A stretch of DNA of 64,000 nt from UBA1756 sp045132235 (GTDB lineage: Bacteria > Bacteroidota > Bacteroidia > Bacteroidales > WCHB1-69): assembly GCA_045132235.1 (NCBI GenBank), contig JBGURX010000020.1, positions 20,397-84,396 on the forward strand, in the 5' to 3' direction. The translations under genes were made by a program, and so were the position numbers. Positions 18,901 through 26,263 of the stretch are shown piece by piece; within the stretch, counting starts at the first letter, position 1, and each line of letters begins with the position of its first letter. Under the pieces are notes generated by a model. It did not search any database and had not been told where the DNA came from. It was given only the letters and a program-made list of their open reading frames with translations.

Positions 18901-19157
18901 AGTTCTTCGTTTGGTGATGGCGTGACGGATGATAGTTTATCCGGGTCATCCATCTTCATCCGCATAGGCATCGTCTTCCTGTTATTTCCTTCTTCAAGAA
19001 TGTCAGCGGAGAACAAAATCTCGCTTCCTTCAATTTTGATGAAAGAAAGAAGCTGGGGCGGCTTTAGCCAACTGACATCATCTGAAATCAGCTGACCCGT
19101 GAGGAAGTTGCGGTAATTTTCCTCTGGAAAATGTTTGAAAATATCTGCTATTACCAT
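15888..19157 (-). CDS. UPF1-like superfamily 1 helicase
   Basis: A 1089-residue SF1B helicase of the UPF1/DNA2/SMUBP2 type. Motif I is GPPGTGKTT (448-456), motif II VVLEEAARS (765-773), motif III GDQKQLP (793-799), motif IV QFRMHP (853-858), motif V GSVDSFQGKEFD (995-1006) and motif VI ENRLNVAFSRAR (1035-1046). Motif II is EEAA instead of the usual DEA-x, a conservative change seen in some relatives. Residues 1-400 carry no recognised catalytic motif. The long spacer between motifs I and II (460-760) is charged and helical. Such enzymes move along RNA or single-stranded DNA. It lies 3 bases from the kinase gene. Confidence 0.9.
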   Translation of the reverse strand: MVIADIFKHFPEENYRNFLTGQLISDDVSWLKPPQLLSFIKIEGSEILFSADILEEGNNRKTMPMRMKMDDPDKLSSVTPSPNEELNSYLFWIDFFDENTQSAKIQFLPCSKIINFESDFEIGFGDQYIQSNRSEKIEKIPEQLHREFVWDAGAMEALLVKTYINGSTTFTLYGLHGSIDVAVENEKWVVKKKKAKKGLPKNIDDLADLQIVFYNEIRFVEASQMRQTYESIRESETKGETLINLWERYSKIERDCVENLKSDLGEVKFRDRRFLKNGTSRVKLDLSEEQRAVFKEHRDELRYASFELVKEGAEEQKGDAKLYRVKLNEEQTRLLGSNDEVEFDDDTYTLPSEGRLVLSTKGDEVVFKRRERAVSLLRNQRRFLTTNLLFAIENKVESMGKKSRSEKTLTERTRSFLRKKFGIDGLTPDQEEAVRIAVNTPDIAIIQGPPGTGKTTVVAAICDRLLEIAERDSKKKCADRKLILVSAFQNDTVEHIASKVSTLGLPTIKVGKETQNSFKPEDKLVEDIRNHVNDSFQRLAPKTESSRLSKKLVELKQILEKENNKSDITKQIDDWVRAGIIENDALVSTWKSNFAPSGFKDSERDKVEGLVKSLRTTPEAYDDDGYKNLLRFSKKMDIDDNDRAFIESAPPEMKYAEPDFLPRLEEMKNKYLARILEESNEIDISDNASLKCWMDEAISWARKKESLDYEDEDTFLTSVLEEILGDLADAGYIRESIVNYGESIAATNQVSGSYTMREYSYFDNVVLEEAARSNPLDLLIPMTKATERIILVGDQKQLPHLLEESIAKETAATYSEEMRQAEAKKKLQESLFGIIFRNMEKSGIPRCITLKAQFRMHPAIGDFISRLYYNGELQPGMGWNEQAEAKQHRLQLKWAKDKVGVFCNVPKQSGKELGGKSKSRPAEAKRVFALLKEMEKDPEFENLSVGIITFYAQQVTSLYKEASDAGYAKKTATGEYDIADKYKETADGREKLRIGSVDSFQGKEFDIVILSTVRSNEIQRTDENPGKVFGFLTVENRLNVAFSRARKMIIVVGDAQMFEDEFAQKYVEGLFEFYKTFSDPSSKYGNRIQ

Positions 19158-19160
19158 ACG

Positions 19161-20555
19161 TTAGTCAATGGTTAAAACTCTTTGTGGTTGATCGCAATGT
19201 TCCACAGAAATCATCATTTTTTCCTTGGTCTCTTTCTTTGCGATGCGAATTCTGACGGGTCCGTTAAATTCTCTGACGTATTCTCCTGACCTTTTGTATA
19301 TATAAAAACGATGATTGTCCTGCGGAGTCAATACAAGAATGTCTTCTCTATCACCCGATTCTACTGAAATGAGCAAGAAAGGTTCCGCAGGGTGTGACGG
19401 CGCGATAAAATGAGAGGCGTTGACCATTCTGGGTGTGCTCGTGGTGACAACGAGTTCCTCATACACTTTCTGTTGCAGCTGGAAACTGCCTTTCCCGTTT
19501 TCACACATCTTGTGGGTAACCTCATCATAATATGGAATCTGCTCCCAACGTCTCATCTGGATTTTGTATGCCTTTTCAATTATCTGCCCGCATAATGGAC
19601 ACTCCGTCCTATGTCCATACAGGAAATCCATGTTGCATTCAGGATTCGGACAGTGCACTAATTCGTTAACGGCCCTGTGCAGTTCATCATACCATTCGCC
19701 CATAGAGGGTCTTTGTATCGGGTCGTTGAGCCCCTCCTCGAACGTCCGACGGAAAAGTTCGTGCACTCTTGGCGACATCATGATATCGGACGGGATAGCC
19801 CTAGTCAGAGCATTGCGAGTGTCGTTCCTATTATCCACCCACGGGAGCTTTCCAGCCAGAGCGTCCTCCTCAAGTTCCGGCTCTCCCTCGTCAACATAGT
19901 CCCCTATAAGTGGATGATTGGTGGTCAGCACCATAAATGCCAGCACGGCAAAGGAAAAACAGTCCGACGAGGGCGTATTGGGAGCCAATTTGTTCACAAT
20001 CTCCGGGGCGCCGAACCGCGGCGTGTATATATTCTGGACCACGCTCGACTTATAGCGGAGGTTGTCCAAATCAATCAGGAAAATATTGTTTTTTTCCGGC
20101 CGTTGCGAGACAAACACGTTGTCAGACGACAGATCGCAATACGCCAGTCCTTTTGCGTGCAGTGAGCGCAACGCAGAGGCCAATTCTCTCAGCAACGCAT
20201 ACCGTTTGCGCAACCCTCCTGTCTCAAGAAACCATTTTTGAAAGTCACTGTCACATTGCCCACGATATATCCACTCGGTCAACGGTATCATTCCGGAAGC
20301 GAATTCGGCAATGTACCCGCTTCGTGGAGCGGTGATTTCCCATAATGGGCACGCGTATATGTTTTTGTCCAAATGCAAACTGATGAGGAACTGTATTTTC
20401 GACCTGAGGAGGAGATCATCATGATTGCCAAAGAACAACTTGGCGATATACCGGCCGCCCTGAAGGAGGTATGTGCGTCCCTGACCACCTTCGGCAAGGG
20501 CTTTCTCAATCTGATATGTATTTCCTTTATTGTCAATTACTTCACCCATAATCAT
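19161..20555 (-). CDS. Ser/Thr protein kinase with zinc ribbon (TerY-P kinase)
   Basis: A 464-residue eukaryotic-like kinase. The glycine loop is LAEGGQGRTY (20-29), the ATP Lys is K39, the catalytic loop is YCDLSSDN (139-146), the metal site is IDLDN (161-165) instead of DFG, and the APE-like motif is GAPEI (182-186). A zinc ribbon follows (C302, C307, C319, C322), then a beta-rich C-terminal domain (residues 370-464) of unknown role. The catalytic Asp and Asn remain, so activity is plausible despite HRD and DFG changes. Its ATG overlaps the phosphatase stop as ATGA. In TerY-P triads the kinase, PP2C and vWA protein are thought to form a phosphorylation switch. Confidence 0.88.
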   Translation of the reverse strand: MIMGEVIDNKGNTYQIEKALAEGGQGRTYLLQGGRYIAKLFFGNHDDLLLRSKIQFLISLHLDKNIYACPLWEITAPRSGYIAEFASGMIPLTEWIYRGQCDSDFQKWFLETGGLRKRYALLRELASALRSLHAKGLAYCDLSSDNVFVSQRPEKNNIFLIDLDNLRYKSSVVQNIYTPRFGAPEIVNKLAPNTPSSDCFSFAVLAFMVLTTNHPLIGDYVDEGEPELEEDALAGKLPWVDNRNDTRNALTRAIPSDIMMSPRVHELFRRTFEEGLNDPIQRPSMGEWYDELHRAVNELVHCPNPECNMDFLYGHRTECPLCGQIIEKAYKIQMRRWEQIPYYDEVTHKMCENGKGSFQLQQKVYEELVVTTSTPRMVNASHFIAPSHPAEPFLLISVESGDREDILVLTPQDNHRFYIYKRSGEYVREFNGPVRIRIAKKETKEKMMISVEHCDQPQRVLTID

Positions 20556-21268
20556 CTCAAATTACGCCACCCAAACACCAAAGTCTTGTCATCGCTGTTT
20601 TTGGTGGACATTATCTCCTGTATTTCTTTCTTTAACGTATAGTTCCGATGCTTTCGTGCCATTGAACCATATTTTTTCTTAAAGTAGTCAAACAGCCCGT
20701 CAAGTTGTTCTGGCACAATCTCATCGGCGAAACCGTCTGTGGCAATCATAAAATCGAACGTATCGTCAAAATACAGATCAACGAACTTGAAGTCGCTGAT
20801 TTTGAAGCGATTCCCGAGACAGCATGTTTCATTGATGAATTCTTTGTCGGAAACGTGCACAAAGGTGGCTCGGTCGCCATCCTTCCTGTAGGCGACCATC
20901 GTGTCACCGAGCTGTCCAAGCAGAACATGCTTGCGGTGTTTATCAACCACCAGCAAGGAGAGAGTCGTGCTAAAGTCGCGCATACAGGAAGAAAGTTTTT
21001 TGACACGGGCCGCCCATGCGGAGGCGAGTGTACGACATATCTCGGACGATGAATGTTCATCTTCAAAATGACGCATGAAATACCTCACCGTCTCCTCACA
21101 CGCAAACCGTGAGCCTGAATCAGAATGCGAGGCGGATCCCAATCCATCTGCCATTGCCACGATGAGCAAAGAATCCGTCTCGCATACCAGACGATGGTCC
21201 TGATAGGGAATGCCTTTCGTCTTCATTCCGCGATTGGCCGCCTGTAGGATATCAAACGTCACTGACAT
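20552..21268 (-). CDS. PP2C-family protein phosphatase (TerY-P)
   Basis: A 238-residue metal-dependent Ser/Thr phosphatase. PP2C motifs are present: ADGLGS (40-45), GDT (121-123), ATDGFAD (176-182) and DDKTLV (226-231), supplying the Asp ligands for the two-metal centre. It has no signal peptide or membrane segment. It sits between the vWA gene (2-base gap) and the kinase (ATGA overlap), so it is the predicted antagonist of the kinase. Length is close to the catalytic domain alone. Confidence 0.9.
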   Translation of the reverse strand: MSVTFDILQAANRGMKTKGIPYQDHRLVCETDSLLIVAMADGLGSASHSDSGSRFACEETVRYFMRHFEDEHSSSEICRTLASAWAARVKKLSSCMRDFSTTLSLLVVDKHRKHVLLGQLGDTMVAYRKDGDRATFVHVSDKEFINETCCLGNRFKISDFKFVDLYFDDTFDFMIATDGFADEIVPEQLDGLFDYFKKKYGSMARKHRNYTLKKEIQEIMSTKNSDDKTLVFGWRNLR

Positions 21269-21270
21269 GG

Positions 21271-21933
21271 TTAGAAGTCGATTATGTCGTCCGACGGAAT
21301 AACCGGTGCAGCAATCTGATCCGGCGACTGGCTCTTCAGTCTTTGTGTCACCGACATCGTGACAAACCGGAAGAACTTATGGATGTCGCGGGCGTTCTCG
21401 CCCGAAACAAGATACTCCGGATTACTGACAAACTGCATAAGCATCTCCTTGTCGGCATCTTCACCGATGGCCATTGCTATGCGGAAGGCCTTGGACGAAC
21501 GGCCGTCGTTGATCAACTGAGCGAGCTTCGTCTCCCACTCATCATCATTGGGCTGTCCATCCGTCAACAAGACAATAGTCGGTCTATAGGCACGGGAGGG
21601 GACGCGTTCCCTGTCCTCAATCATCTCCTTGATCAGTTGGAATGCCTCCCCCATAGGCGTGTTGCCTTGGGCAATAAATCCCGCAAATTGGAAATGCTCC
21701 AATGGAGTCAGCGGCATGTCGCAAGTGGCGCCATTTGCCCCGAAGCTAAACAGAGCCAATTGAATCTCCGCCACCGAGCTGGATTCCTTTTTCATGGAAT
21801 CTACAAACTCGTTCAACGCATAATTCAATGCAGTGATTTTACCATCGACACTCATACTGCCACTACGGTCAACAGCAATAATTACAGGGAGGGGTCTGGG
21901 TTTCTGGTGTGTGAAATTGTTTAAGGTTTCCAT
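21271..21933 (-). CDS. TerY-like von Willebrand factor A protein
   Basis: A 220-residue cytoplasmic vWA protein and first gene of the defence operon. The metal-ion-dependent adhesion site is complete: DRSGSMS (22-28), T92 in GNTPMGEAF and D125 in LLTDGQPND. The short tail (QRLKSQSPDQIAAPVIPS) may be a docking segment. TerY proteins occur with PP2C and kinase as the TerY-P triad, probably as a scaffold or substrate; no other tellurite-resistance genes (TerC, TerD) are nearby, so a tellurite role is not implied. A -7 box lies at 21967-21974. Confidence 0.92.
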   Translation of the reverse strand: METLNNFTHQKPRPLPVIIAVDRSGSMSVDGKITALNYALNEFVDSMKKESSSVAEIQLALFSFGANGATCDMPLTPLEHFQFAGFIAQGNTPMGEAFQLIKEMIEDRERVPSRAYRPTIVLLTDGQPNDDEWETKLAQLINDGRSSKAFRIAMAIGEDADKEMLMQFVSNPEYLVSGENARDIHKFFRFVTMSVTQRLKSQSPDQIAAPVIPSDDIIDF

Positions 21934-21966
21934 AATGATTTGATTTTATTGGTTAATTATCGACAG

Positions 21967-21974
21967 CAAAAATA
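21967..21974 (-). promoter_or_regulatory. -7 box of the defence operon promoter
   Basis: TATTTTTG on the minus strand matches TAnnTTTG and lies 33 bases before the vWA ATG. No good -33 element was found at the usual spacing; instead a 22-base A/T homopolymer begins about 30 bases upstream of the box. It is the only strong -7 match between the hydrogenase terminator and the operon. Confidence 0.5.
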
Positions 21975-22003
21975 CACTATTTCTGTGCAACCATCCTGCA
22001 CTC

Positions 22004-22025
22004 AAAAAAAAAAAAAAAAAAAAAA
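22004..22025. repeat. 22-base A homopolymer upstream of the defence operon
   Basis: A run of 22 A residues on the plus strand (T on the operon's coding strand) between the hydrogenase terminator and the defence operon promoter. Runs this long are unstable in replication and can alter promoter activity by length change. It could also be a sequencing-length artefact. Confidence 0.9.
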
Positions 22026-22060
22026 CTGTAGAATACTTTAGAACATCTTCCAAAACAAAC

Positions 22061-22096
22061 AAAAACCGCCCCCATCTTGCGATGAAGGCGGTTTTT
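22061..22096 (-). terminator. Terminator of the hydrogenase operon
   Basis: A 10-bp stem pairs 22061-22070 with 22087-22096 (arm AAAAACCGCC), giving a T-rich 3' tail on the minus strand. It separates the hydrogenase operon from the defence operon that follows on the same strand. Confidence 0.8.
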
Positions 22097-22105
22097 CGGT
22101 TCGTC

Positions 22106-22133
22106 GTAAAGACGCACGGCGGTGCGTCTTTAC
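22106..22133. repeat. Short palindrome overlapping the end of the NuoE-like gene
   Basis: A perfect 12-bp inverted repeat (GTAAAGACGCAC, 22106-22117, with 22122-22133) around a 4-base loop. It supplies the TAA stop of the NuoE-like gene. It resembles other GACG-type palindromes in this window. Confidence 0.8.
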
Positions 22134-22621
22134 TCCATGTTGCGGTATTCGTCAACGATGCCCTTGATGTCGGCGGGGGTGAGACGGCCATAGACCTTGT
22201 CGCCAACCATGGCAACAGGTGCCAGACCGCAAGCGCCCACGCAACGCAGACAGGTCAGAGAGAACTTGCCGTCGGGAGTGGTCTGGCCCACCTCGAGGTT
22301 GAGTTCTTTCTTGAAGGCATCCAGAACCTTCTCAGCGCCACGCACGTAGCAAGCCGTGCCCAAGCATACGCTGATCGGGTATTTGCCCTTCGGGGTCATG
22401 GTGAAGAATGCGTAGAATGAAACCACACCGTAAACCTTGGCGGTCGGAATGTGCAGACATTCAGCAATCAACTCCTGGACCTCAGCGGGAAGATAACCCA
22501 AGAAGTCCTGCGTCTGATGCAACACGTTGATCAATTCACCGGGATCATTGTTGAATTTGTTGCAGATGTCAATGACTTTGGCTCTGACATCCTTGTTCAA
22601 TTTGATGATAATCTTATCCAT
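22130..22621 (-). CDS. NuoE-like [2Fe-2S] subunit of bifurcating hydrogenase (HndA/HydC type)
   Basis: A 163-residue thioredoxin-fold iron-sulfur protein of the 24-kDa complex I family. The N-terminal half is helical (INVLHQTQDFLGYLP). The [2Fe-2S] ligands are the Cys of CLGTACY and of CLRCVGACG, with GDKVYGRL after them. It is the last of four co-directional hydrogenase genes, 26 bases from the catalytic subunit, and passes electrons between the flavin subunit and hydrogenase. The stop codon lies within a short palindromic repeat. Confidence 0.92.
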   Translation of the reverse strand: MDKIIIKLNKDVRAKVIDICNKFNNDPGELINVLHQTQDFLGYLPAEVQELIAECLHIPTAKVYGVVSFYAFFTMTPKGKYPISVCLGTACYVRGAEKVLDAFKKELNLEVGQTTPDGKFSLTCLRCVGACGLAPVAMVGDKVYGRLTPADIKGIVDEYRNME

Positions 22622-22647
22622 TTTTTGAAACTTTCTTGATTACTAAA

Positions 22648-24435
22648 TTATTTTTCCAAATCAACCTCAACCGTCGTCTGTCTGTCGAAGTAGTGCGTGT
22701 GCAACAGTTCGTGTGACTTGTGGCCGCACGGCTCGCCAAGATATTCTTTGTAAATAGCCTGGATAGACGGGTTTTCGTGAGATTTACGGATGGGCATTTC
22801 GCGGTCGGCGCGGTAGATGGCCTCCCAACGAGCCTTGATGATGTCGCTGTTACCGTGGTGCAGCGGCTGACCACCACCGTCGATACAACCGCCGGGGCAG
22901 GCCATGATCTCGATGGCGTGGAACTGGCTCTTACCAGCCTTGATGTCCTCTAACAGCTTGCGGGCGTTGTGCAGACCGTGAGCGATACCGATGTTGAGTT
23001 TCAAGCCGTCAACGTCGATGGTAGCGCTACGCACACCTTCCAAACCACGGAGTTCCTCGAAGTCGATCTTCGGGAGCTGCTTCTTGGTGATGACTTCGTA
23101 AGCCGTACGGACGGCAGCCTCGATCACACCGCCAGTGGTACCGAAGATGACAGCAGCACCGGTGGATTCGCCGAGCGGGCTGTCGAACGGGATGGGATCG
23201 AGGGAGTTGAAGTCGATGTTGGCCATCTTGATGAGGCGGGCCAGCTCACGGGTAGAGATGGAGTAGTCCACATCGGGATTGCCGTTGACTTTGAACTCGT
23301 CGCGGCTGCATTCATATTTCTTGGCCAAGCAGGGCATCACAGAAACGCTGATCATATCCTCGCGTTTGCAGTTGATCTTCTCAGCGAAGTATGATTTGGC
23401 AATGGCGCCGAACATCTGCTGCGGAGATTTAGCGGTGGACGGAAGGTCGCGCATTTCCGGGAATTGGTGCTCGAAGAAGTTAACCCAAGCGGGGCAGCAG
23501 GAGGTGAGGATCGGGAGCGGAACGCTCTTGTCGCCACCCAAATATTTGGTCAGACGACCGATGAGCTCGGTACCCTCTTCCATAATGGTCAAGTCGGCGC
23601 TCCAGTCGGTGTCGAAAACGTAGTCGAAACCGAGAGCCTTGAGAGCGGCGGCCAGCTTGCCAGTGACGATGCTGCCGGGTTCCATGCCGAACTCTTCGCC
23701 GAGGGCTACACGCACGGCGGGAGCCACCTGGACGACGGTCTTCTTGGTCGGGTCGGCAATAGCGCGGATGATCTTGGGAGTGTGATCCACTTCCGTAAGG
23801 GCGCCCACGGGGCAAACGGCGACACACTGACCGCAGAAGGTACAGGGTGAGAGTTCGAGGTGCTGGTTGAAAGCGGTGGAAACCACTGCCGGGAAGCCAC
23901 GTTCGATAGCGGAAAGGGCACCCACGGTCTGCATTTCGTTACACATGGTCTCGCAACGACGGCACATCACGCACTTGTTCATATCGCGGATGATGGACGG
24001 AGAAACCTCAACCTGGTAGGTGGATTGTTCGTGACCTTCACCAACGAAGGGATTCTCGCGGATACCGAAGCGGATGGCCAGGGCCTGGAGCTCGCAGTTG
24101 CCGCTCTTGGCGCACTGGAGGCAATCGTTCGGGTGGTCGCTGAGGATGAGCTCAAGGACGGTTTTGCGGGCGTTGATCACGCGGATGGAGTTGGTGCGAA
24201 CGACCATGCCTTCCATACATTCGGTGACGCAAGCGGGAGCGAGGTTTCTGCGCTTCTCAACTTCGACGACGCAGATACGGCATCCGCCGGGTTTGTTGTG
24301 GACATCCATGCCTTTGAATTCAAAGTGGCAAAGGGTCGGGATGTCGATGCCCATGCTTTGTGCGGCTTTAAGAATGGTAGTCCCTTTCGGAACTTCAACT
24401 TCTCTATTATCGATGGTTAATTTGATTGTATCCAT
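22648..24435 (-). CDS. hydA: [FeFe] hydrogenase catalytic subunit (HydA/HndD type)
   Basis: A 595-residue cytoplasmic hydrogenase. In order it has a plant-type [2Fe-2S] domain (C36, C52, C55, C69), an H101/C105/C108/C114 [4Fe-4S] site, two ferredoxin [4Fe-4S] sites (C155-C165, C198-C208) and the H-cluster domain with L1 TSCCPAW (311-317), L2 MPCLAKKYE (367-375) and L3 MACPGGCIDGGGQ (511-523). The gene order 2Fe-2S protein, NuoF-like, HydA, NuoE-like marks a group A3-type electron-bifurcating or NAD(P)-linked complex, oxidising NADH plus reduced ferredoxin to H2. The maturation genes hydE, hydF and hydG are not in this window. Confidence 0.95.
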   Translation of the reverse strand: MDTIKLTIDNREVEVPKGTTILKAAQSMGIDIPTLCHFEFKGMDVHNKPGGCRICVVEVEKRRNLAPACVTECMEGMVVRTNSIRVINARKTVLELILSDHPNDCLQCAKSGNCELQALAIRFGIRENPFVGEGHEQSTYQVEVSPSIIRDMNKCVMCRRCETMCNEMQTVGALSAIERGFPAVVSTAFNQHLELSPCTFCGQCVAVCPVGALTEVDHTPKIIRAIADPTKKTVVQVAPAVRVALGEEFGMEPGSIVTGKLAAALKALGFDYVFDTDWSADLTIMEEGTELIGRLTKYLGGDKSVPLPILTSCCPAWVNFFEHQFPEMRDLPSTAKSPQQMFGAIAKSYFAEKINCKREDMISVSVMPCLAKKYECSRDEFKVNGNPDVDYSISTRELARLIKMANIDFNSLDPIPFDSPLGESTGAAVIFGTTGGVIEAAVRTAYEVITKKQLPKIDFEELRGLEGVRSATIDVDGLKLNIGIAHGLHNARKLLEDIKAGKSQFHAIEIMACPGGCIDGGGQPLHHGNSDIIKARWEAIYRADREMPIRKSHENPSIQAIYKEYLGEPCGHKSHELLHTHYFDRQTTVEVDLEK

Positions 24436-24450
24436 TTATCTAATACTTTA

Positions 24451-26244
24451 TTATTTAATACTAATTGCGTTAAACTTACATTTTTCGTAGCAAGTGCCGC
24501 ACTTGATACAGGCGTTCTGGTCGATTTCGTGCGGGTTCTTGACGGTGCCGTGGATAGCGCCAACCGGACATGCTCTTGCGCAGGCGGTGCAACCCTTACA
24601 CTTGTCAGGATCGATGACATACTGTTTGAGGGCCTTGCACTGACCGGCAGGACATTTCTTATCGACAACGTGTGCCACGTACTCATCCCAGAAGTTGTCG
24701 ATGGTGGACAACACCGGGTTCGGGGAGGTCTGACCCAAGCCGCAGAGAGCAGTGTCTTTGATGACGTGGGCGAGGTTACGCAATTCTTCAAGGTCTTCCA
24801 TCGTGCCCTTGCCTTCGGTGATCTTCACGAGGATTTCGTGGAGACGCTTGTTACCGATACGGCAGGGTGAGCACTTACCGCAGGATTCTTCCACGGTGAA
24901 TTCGAGGTAGAACTTGGCGACGGAAACCATACAGGAGGTTTCGTCCATCACAATCATACCACCGGAACCCATCATAGAGCCGGCAGCGATGAGGTTTTCG
25001 TAATCGATCGGGGTGTCGAGGAACTTCTCGGTCAAGCAGCCACCGGAGGGGCCACCAGTCTGGACGGCTTTGAACTTTCTGCCGTTCTTGATACCGCCAC
25101 CGATTTCGTAGATGACTTCGCGAAGGGTGATACCCATCGGAACCTCGATCAAACCGACGTTGTTAATCTGGCCTGCCAATGCGAACACCTTCGTACCTTT
25201 GGATTTCTCGGTACCGATGGAAGAGAACCATTCCCAACCCTTGTTGATGATAACCGGAATGTTGGCGAGGGTCTCGACGTTGTTCACGTTGGAGGGTTTC
25301 TTCATGTAACCTTCAACGGCCGGGAACGGCGGTTTGAAGGTGGGTTCGCCGCGGAGACCTTCCATGGAGTGGATGAGGGCGGTCTCTTCACCGCAGACGA
25401 AAGCGCCGGCACCGTAGCGGAGTTCGATGTCGAAATCGAAGTCGGTGCCGAAGATGTTCTTGCCGAGGAGGCCGTATTCACGGGCCTGGGCGATAGCGAC
25501 CTGCAGGCGGTGGATAGCCAGCGGGTACTCAGCGCGGATGTAAACCAAACCCTTGGTGGCGCCGATGCAGAAACCGCCGATAGCCATAGCTTCGATGACG
25601 GTGTGCGGGTCACCTTCGAGGATGGAACGATCCATGAACGCGCCCGGGTCACCCTCGTCGGCGTTGCAGATCATATATTTCTGGTCGGCCTTGTTGGGAC
25701 GGCAGAGGCTCCACTTCATACCGGTGGGAAAGCCAGCGCCGCCACGACCACGGAGGCCTGATTTCTTGATATCCTCGATGGTAGCTTCGGGATCATTTCT
25801 CTCCAGAACGCTGGCGAGAGCTTTGTAACCGTCGCGGGCGATGTACTCGTCGATGTTCTCGGGGTTGATGAAACCGCAGTTACGCAAAGCGATACGCATC
25901 TGTTTTTTGTAGAAGCCCATGTGTTTGGAGTCGGCTTTGTGCTCCTGGCTCTTCGGGTCGAGATAGAGGAGGCGTTCGACTTTTCTACCCTTGATGATGT
26001 GCTCGTCGATGATTTCGCGGCAATCTTCGGGTTTCACCTGGGTGTAGAACGTGTTGTCGGGCAGCATTTTCACGATGGGGCCCTTTTCGCAGAAACCGAA
26101 ACAGCCGGTACCCACGATCTGAACATCGTTCTCTAAATTTTTCTCCTTGAGGAGCTGTTCGAAATTCTCTTTAATCTTGGCGCTTTGGGAGGCGTGGCAA
26201 CCCGTACCGCCGCAAATCAAGATATGGTATTTGTAATTAGCCAT
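24451..26244 (-). CDS. NuoF-like flavin subunit of bifurcating hydrogenase (HydB/HndC type)
   Basis: A 597-residue FMN/NAD(P)-binding iron-sulfur protein. The N-terminal thioredoxin-like [2Fe-2S] domain has C11, C16, C48 and C52. The NuoF core has GRGGAGFPTGMKW (NADH/FMN loop) and NADEGDPGAFMDR. A [4Fe-4S] site is in ESCGKCSPCRIGN, and the C-terminus adds two ferredoxin clusters (CKGCTACARACPVG and CIKCGTCYEKC). This domain set is that of the flavin-containing subunit where electron bifurcation takes place. It lies 15 bases before hydA and 19 after the small [2Fe-2S] gene. Confidence 0.94.
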   Translation of the reverse strand: MANYKYHILICGGTGCHASQSAKIKENFEQLLKEKNLENDVQIVGTGCFGFCEKGPIVKMLPDNTFYTQVKPEDCREIIDEHIIKGRKVERLLYLDPKSQEHKADSKHMGFYKKQMRIALRNCGFINPENIDEYIARDGYKALASVLERNDPEATIEDIKKSGLRGRGGAGFPTGMKWSLCRPNKADQKYMICNADEGDPGAFMDRSILEGDPHTVIEAMAIGGFCIGATKGLVYIRAEYPLAIHRLQVAIAQAREYGLLGKNIFGTDFDFDIELRYGAGAFVCGEETALIHSMEGLRGEPTFKPPFPAVEGYMKKPSNVNNVETLANIPVIINKGWEWFSSIGTEKSKGTKVFALAGQINNVGLIEVPMGITLREVIYEIGGGIKNGRKFKAVQTGGPSGGCLTEKFLDTPIDYENLIAAGSMMGSGGMIVMDETSCMVSVAKFYLEFTVEESCGKCSPCRIGNKRLHEILVKITEGKGTMEDLEELRNLAHVIKDTALCGLGQTSPNPVLSTIDNFWDEYVAHVVDKKCPAGQCKALKQYVIDPDKCKGCTACARACPVGAIHGTVKNPHEIDQNACIKCGTCYEKCKFNAISIK

Positions 26245-26263
26245 TCTGTAAATATTTTATGGG

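Larger units (their letters stand above)
9227..21933 (-). other. Eight-gene CoCoNuT-like / TerY-P defence operon
   Basis: Eight minus-strand genes are read 21933 to 9227: vWA, PP2C, kinase, SF1 helicase, HEPN protein, McrB-like, McrC-like, WYL. Junctions are gaps of 2, 3, 5 and 32 bases and overlaps of 4 (ATGA), 20 and 1 base (TAATG), so this is a single translationally coupled unit. vWA + PP2C + kinase is the TerY-P triad. A coiled-coil McrB with DUF2357/McrC partner, HEPN protein and UPF1-like helicase matches what I know of CoCoNuT Type IV restriction systems, predicted to target RNA. No core subunit appears truncated. Function is inferred from families only. Confidence 0.8.

Noticed and set aside
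19161..21933. Tellurite-resistance locus
   Set aside because: Only the TerY-like member of the ter family is present; TerC, TerD, TerB and TerZ are absent, and the genes form part of the McrBC-like operon.
9227..21933. BREX, DISARM, Zorya or classical McrBC system
   Set aside because: There is no methyltransferase, PglZ, ZorA/B or modified-base McrB N-terminus; the coiled-coil McrB with HEPN and TerY-P fits a different class.
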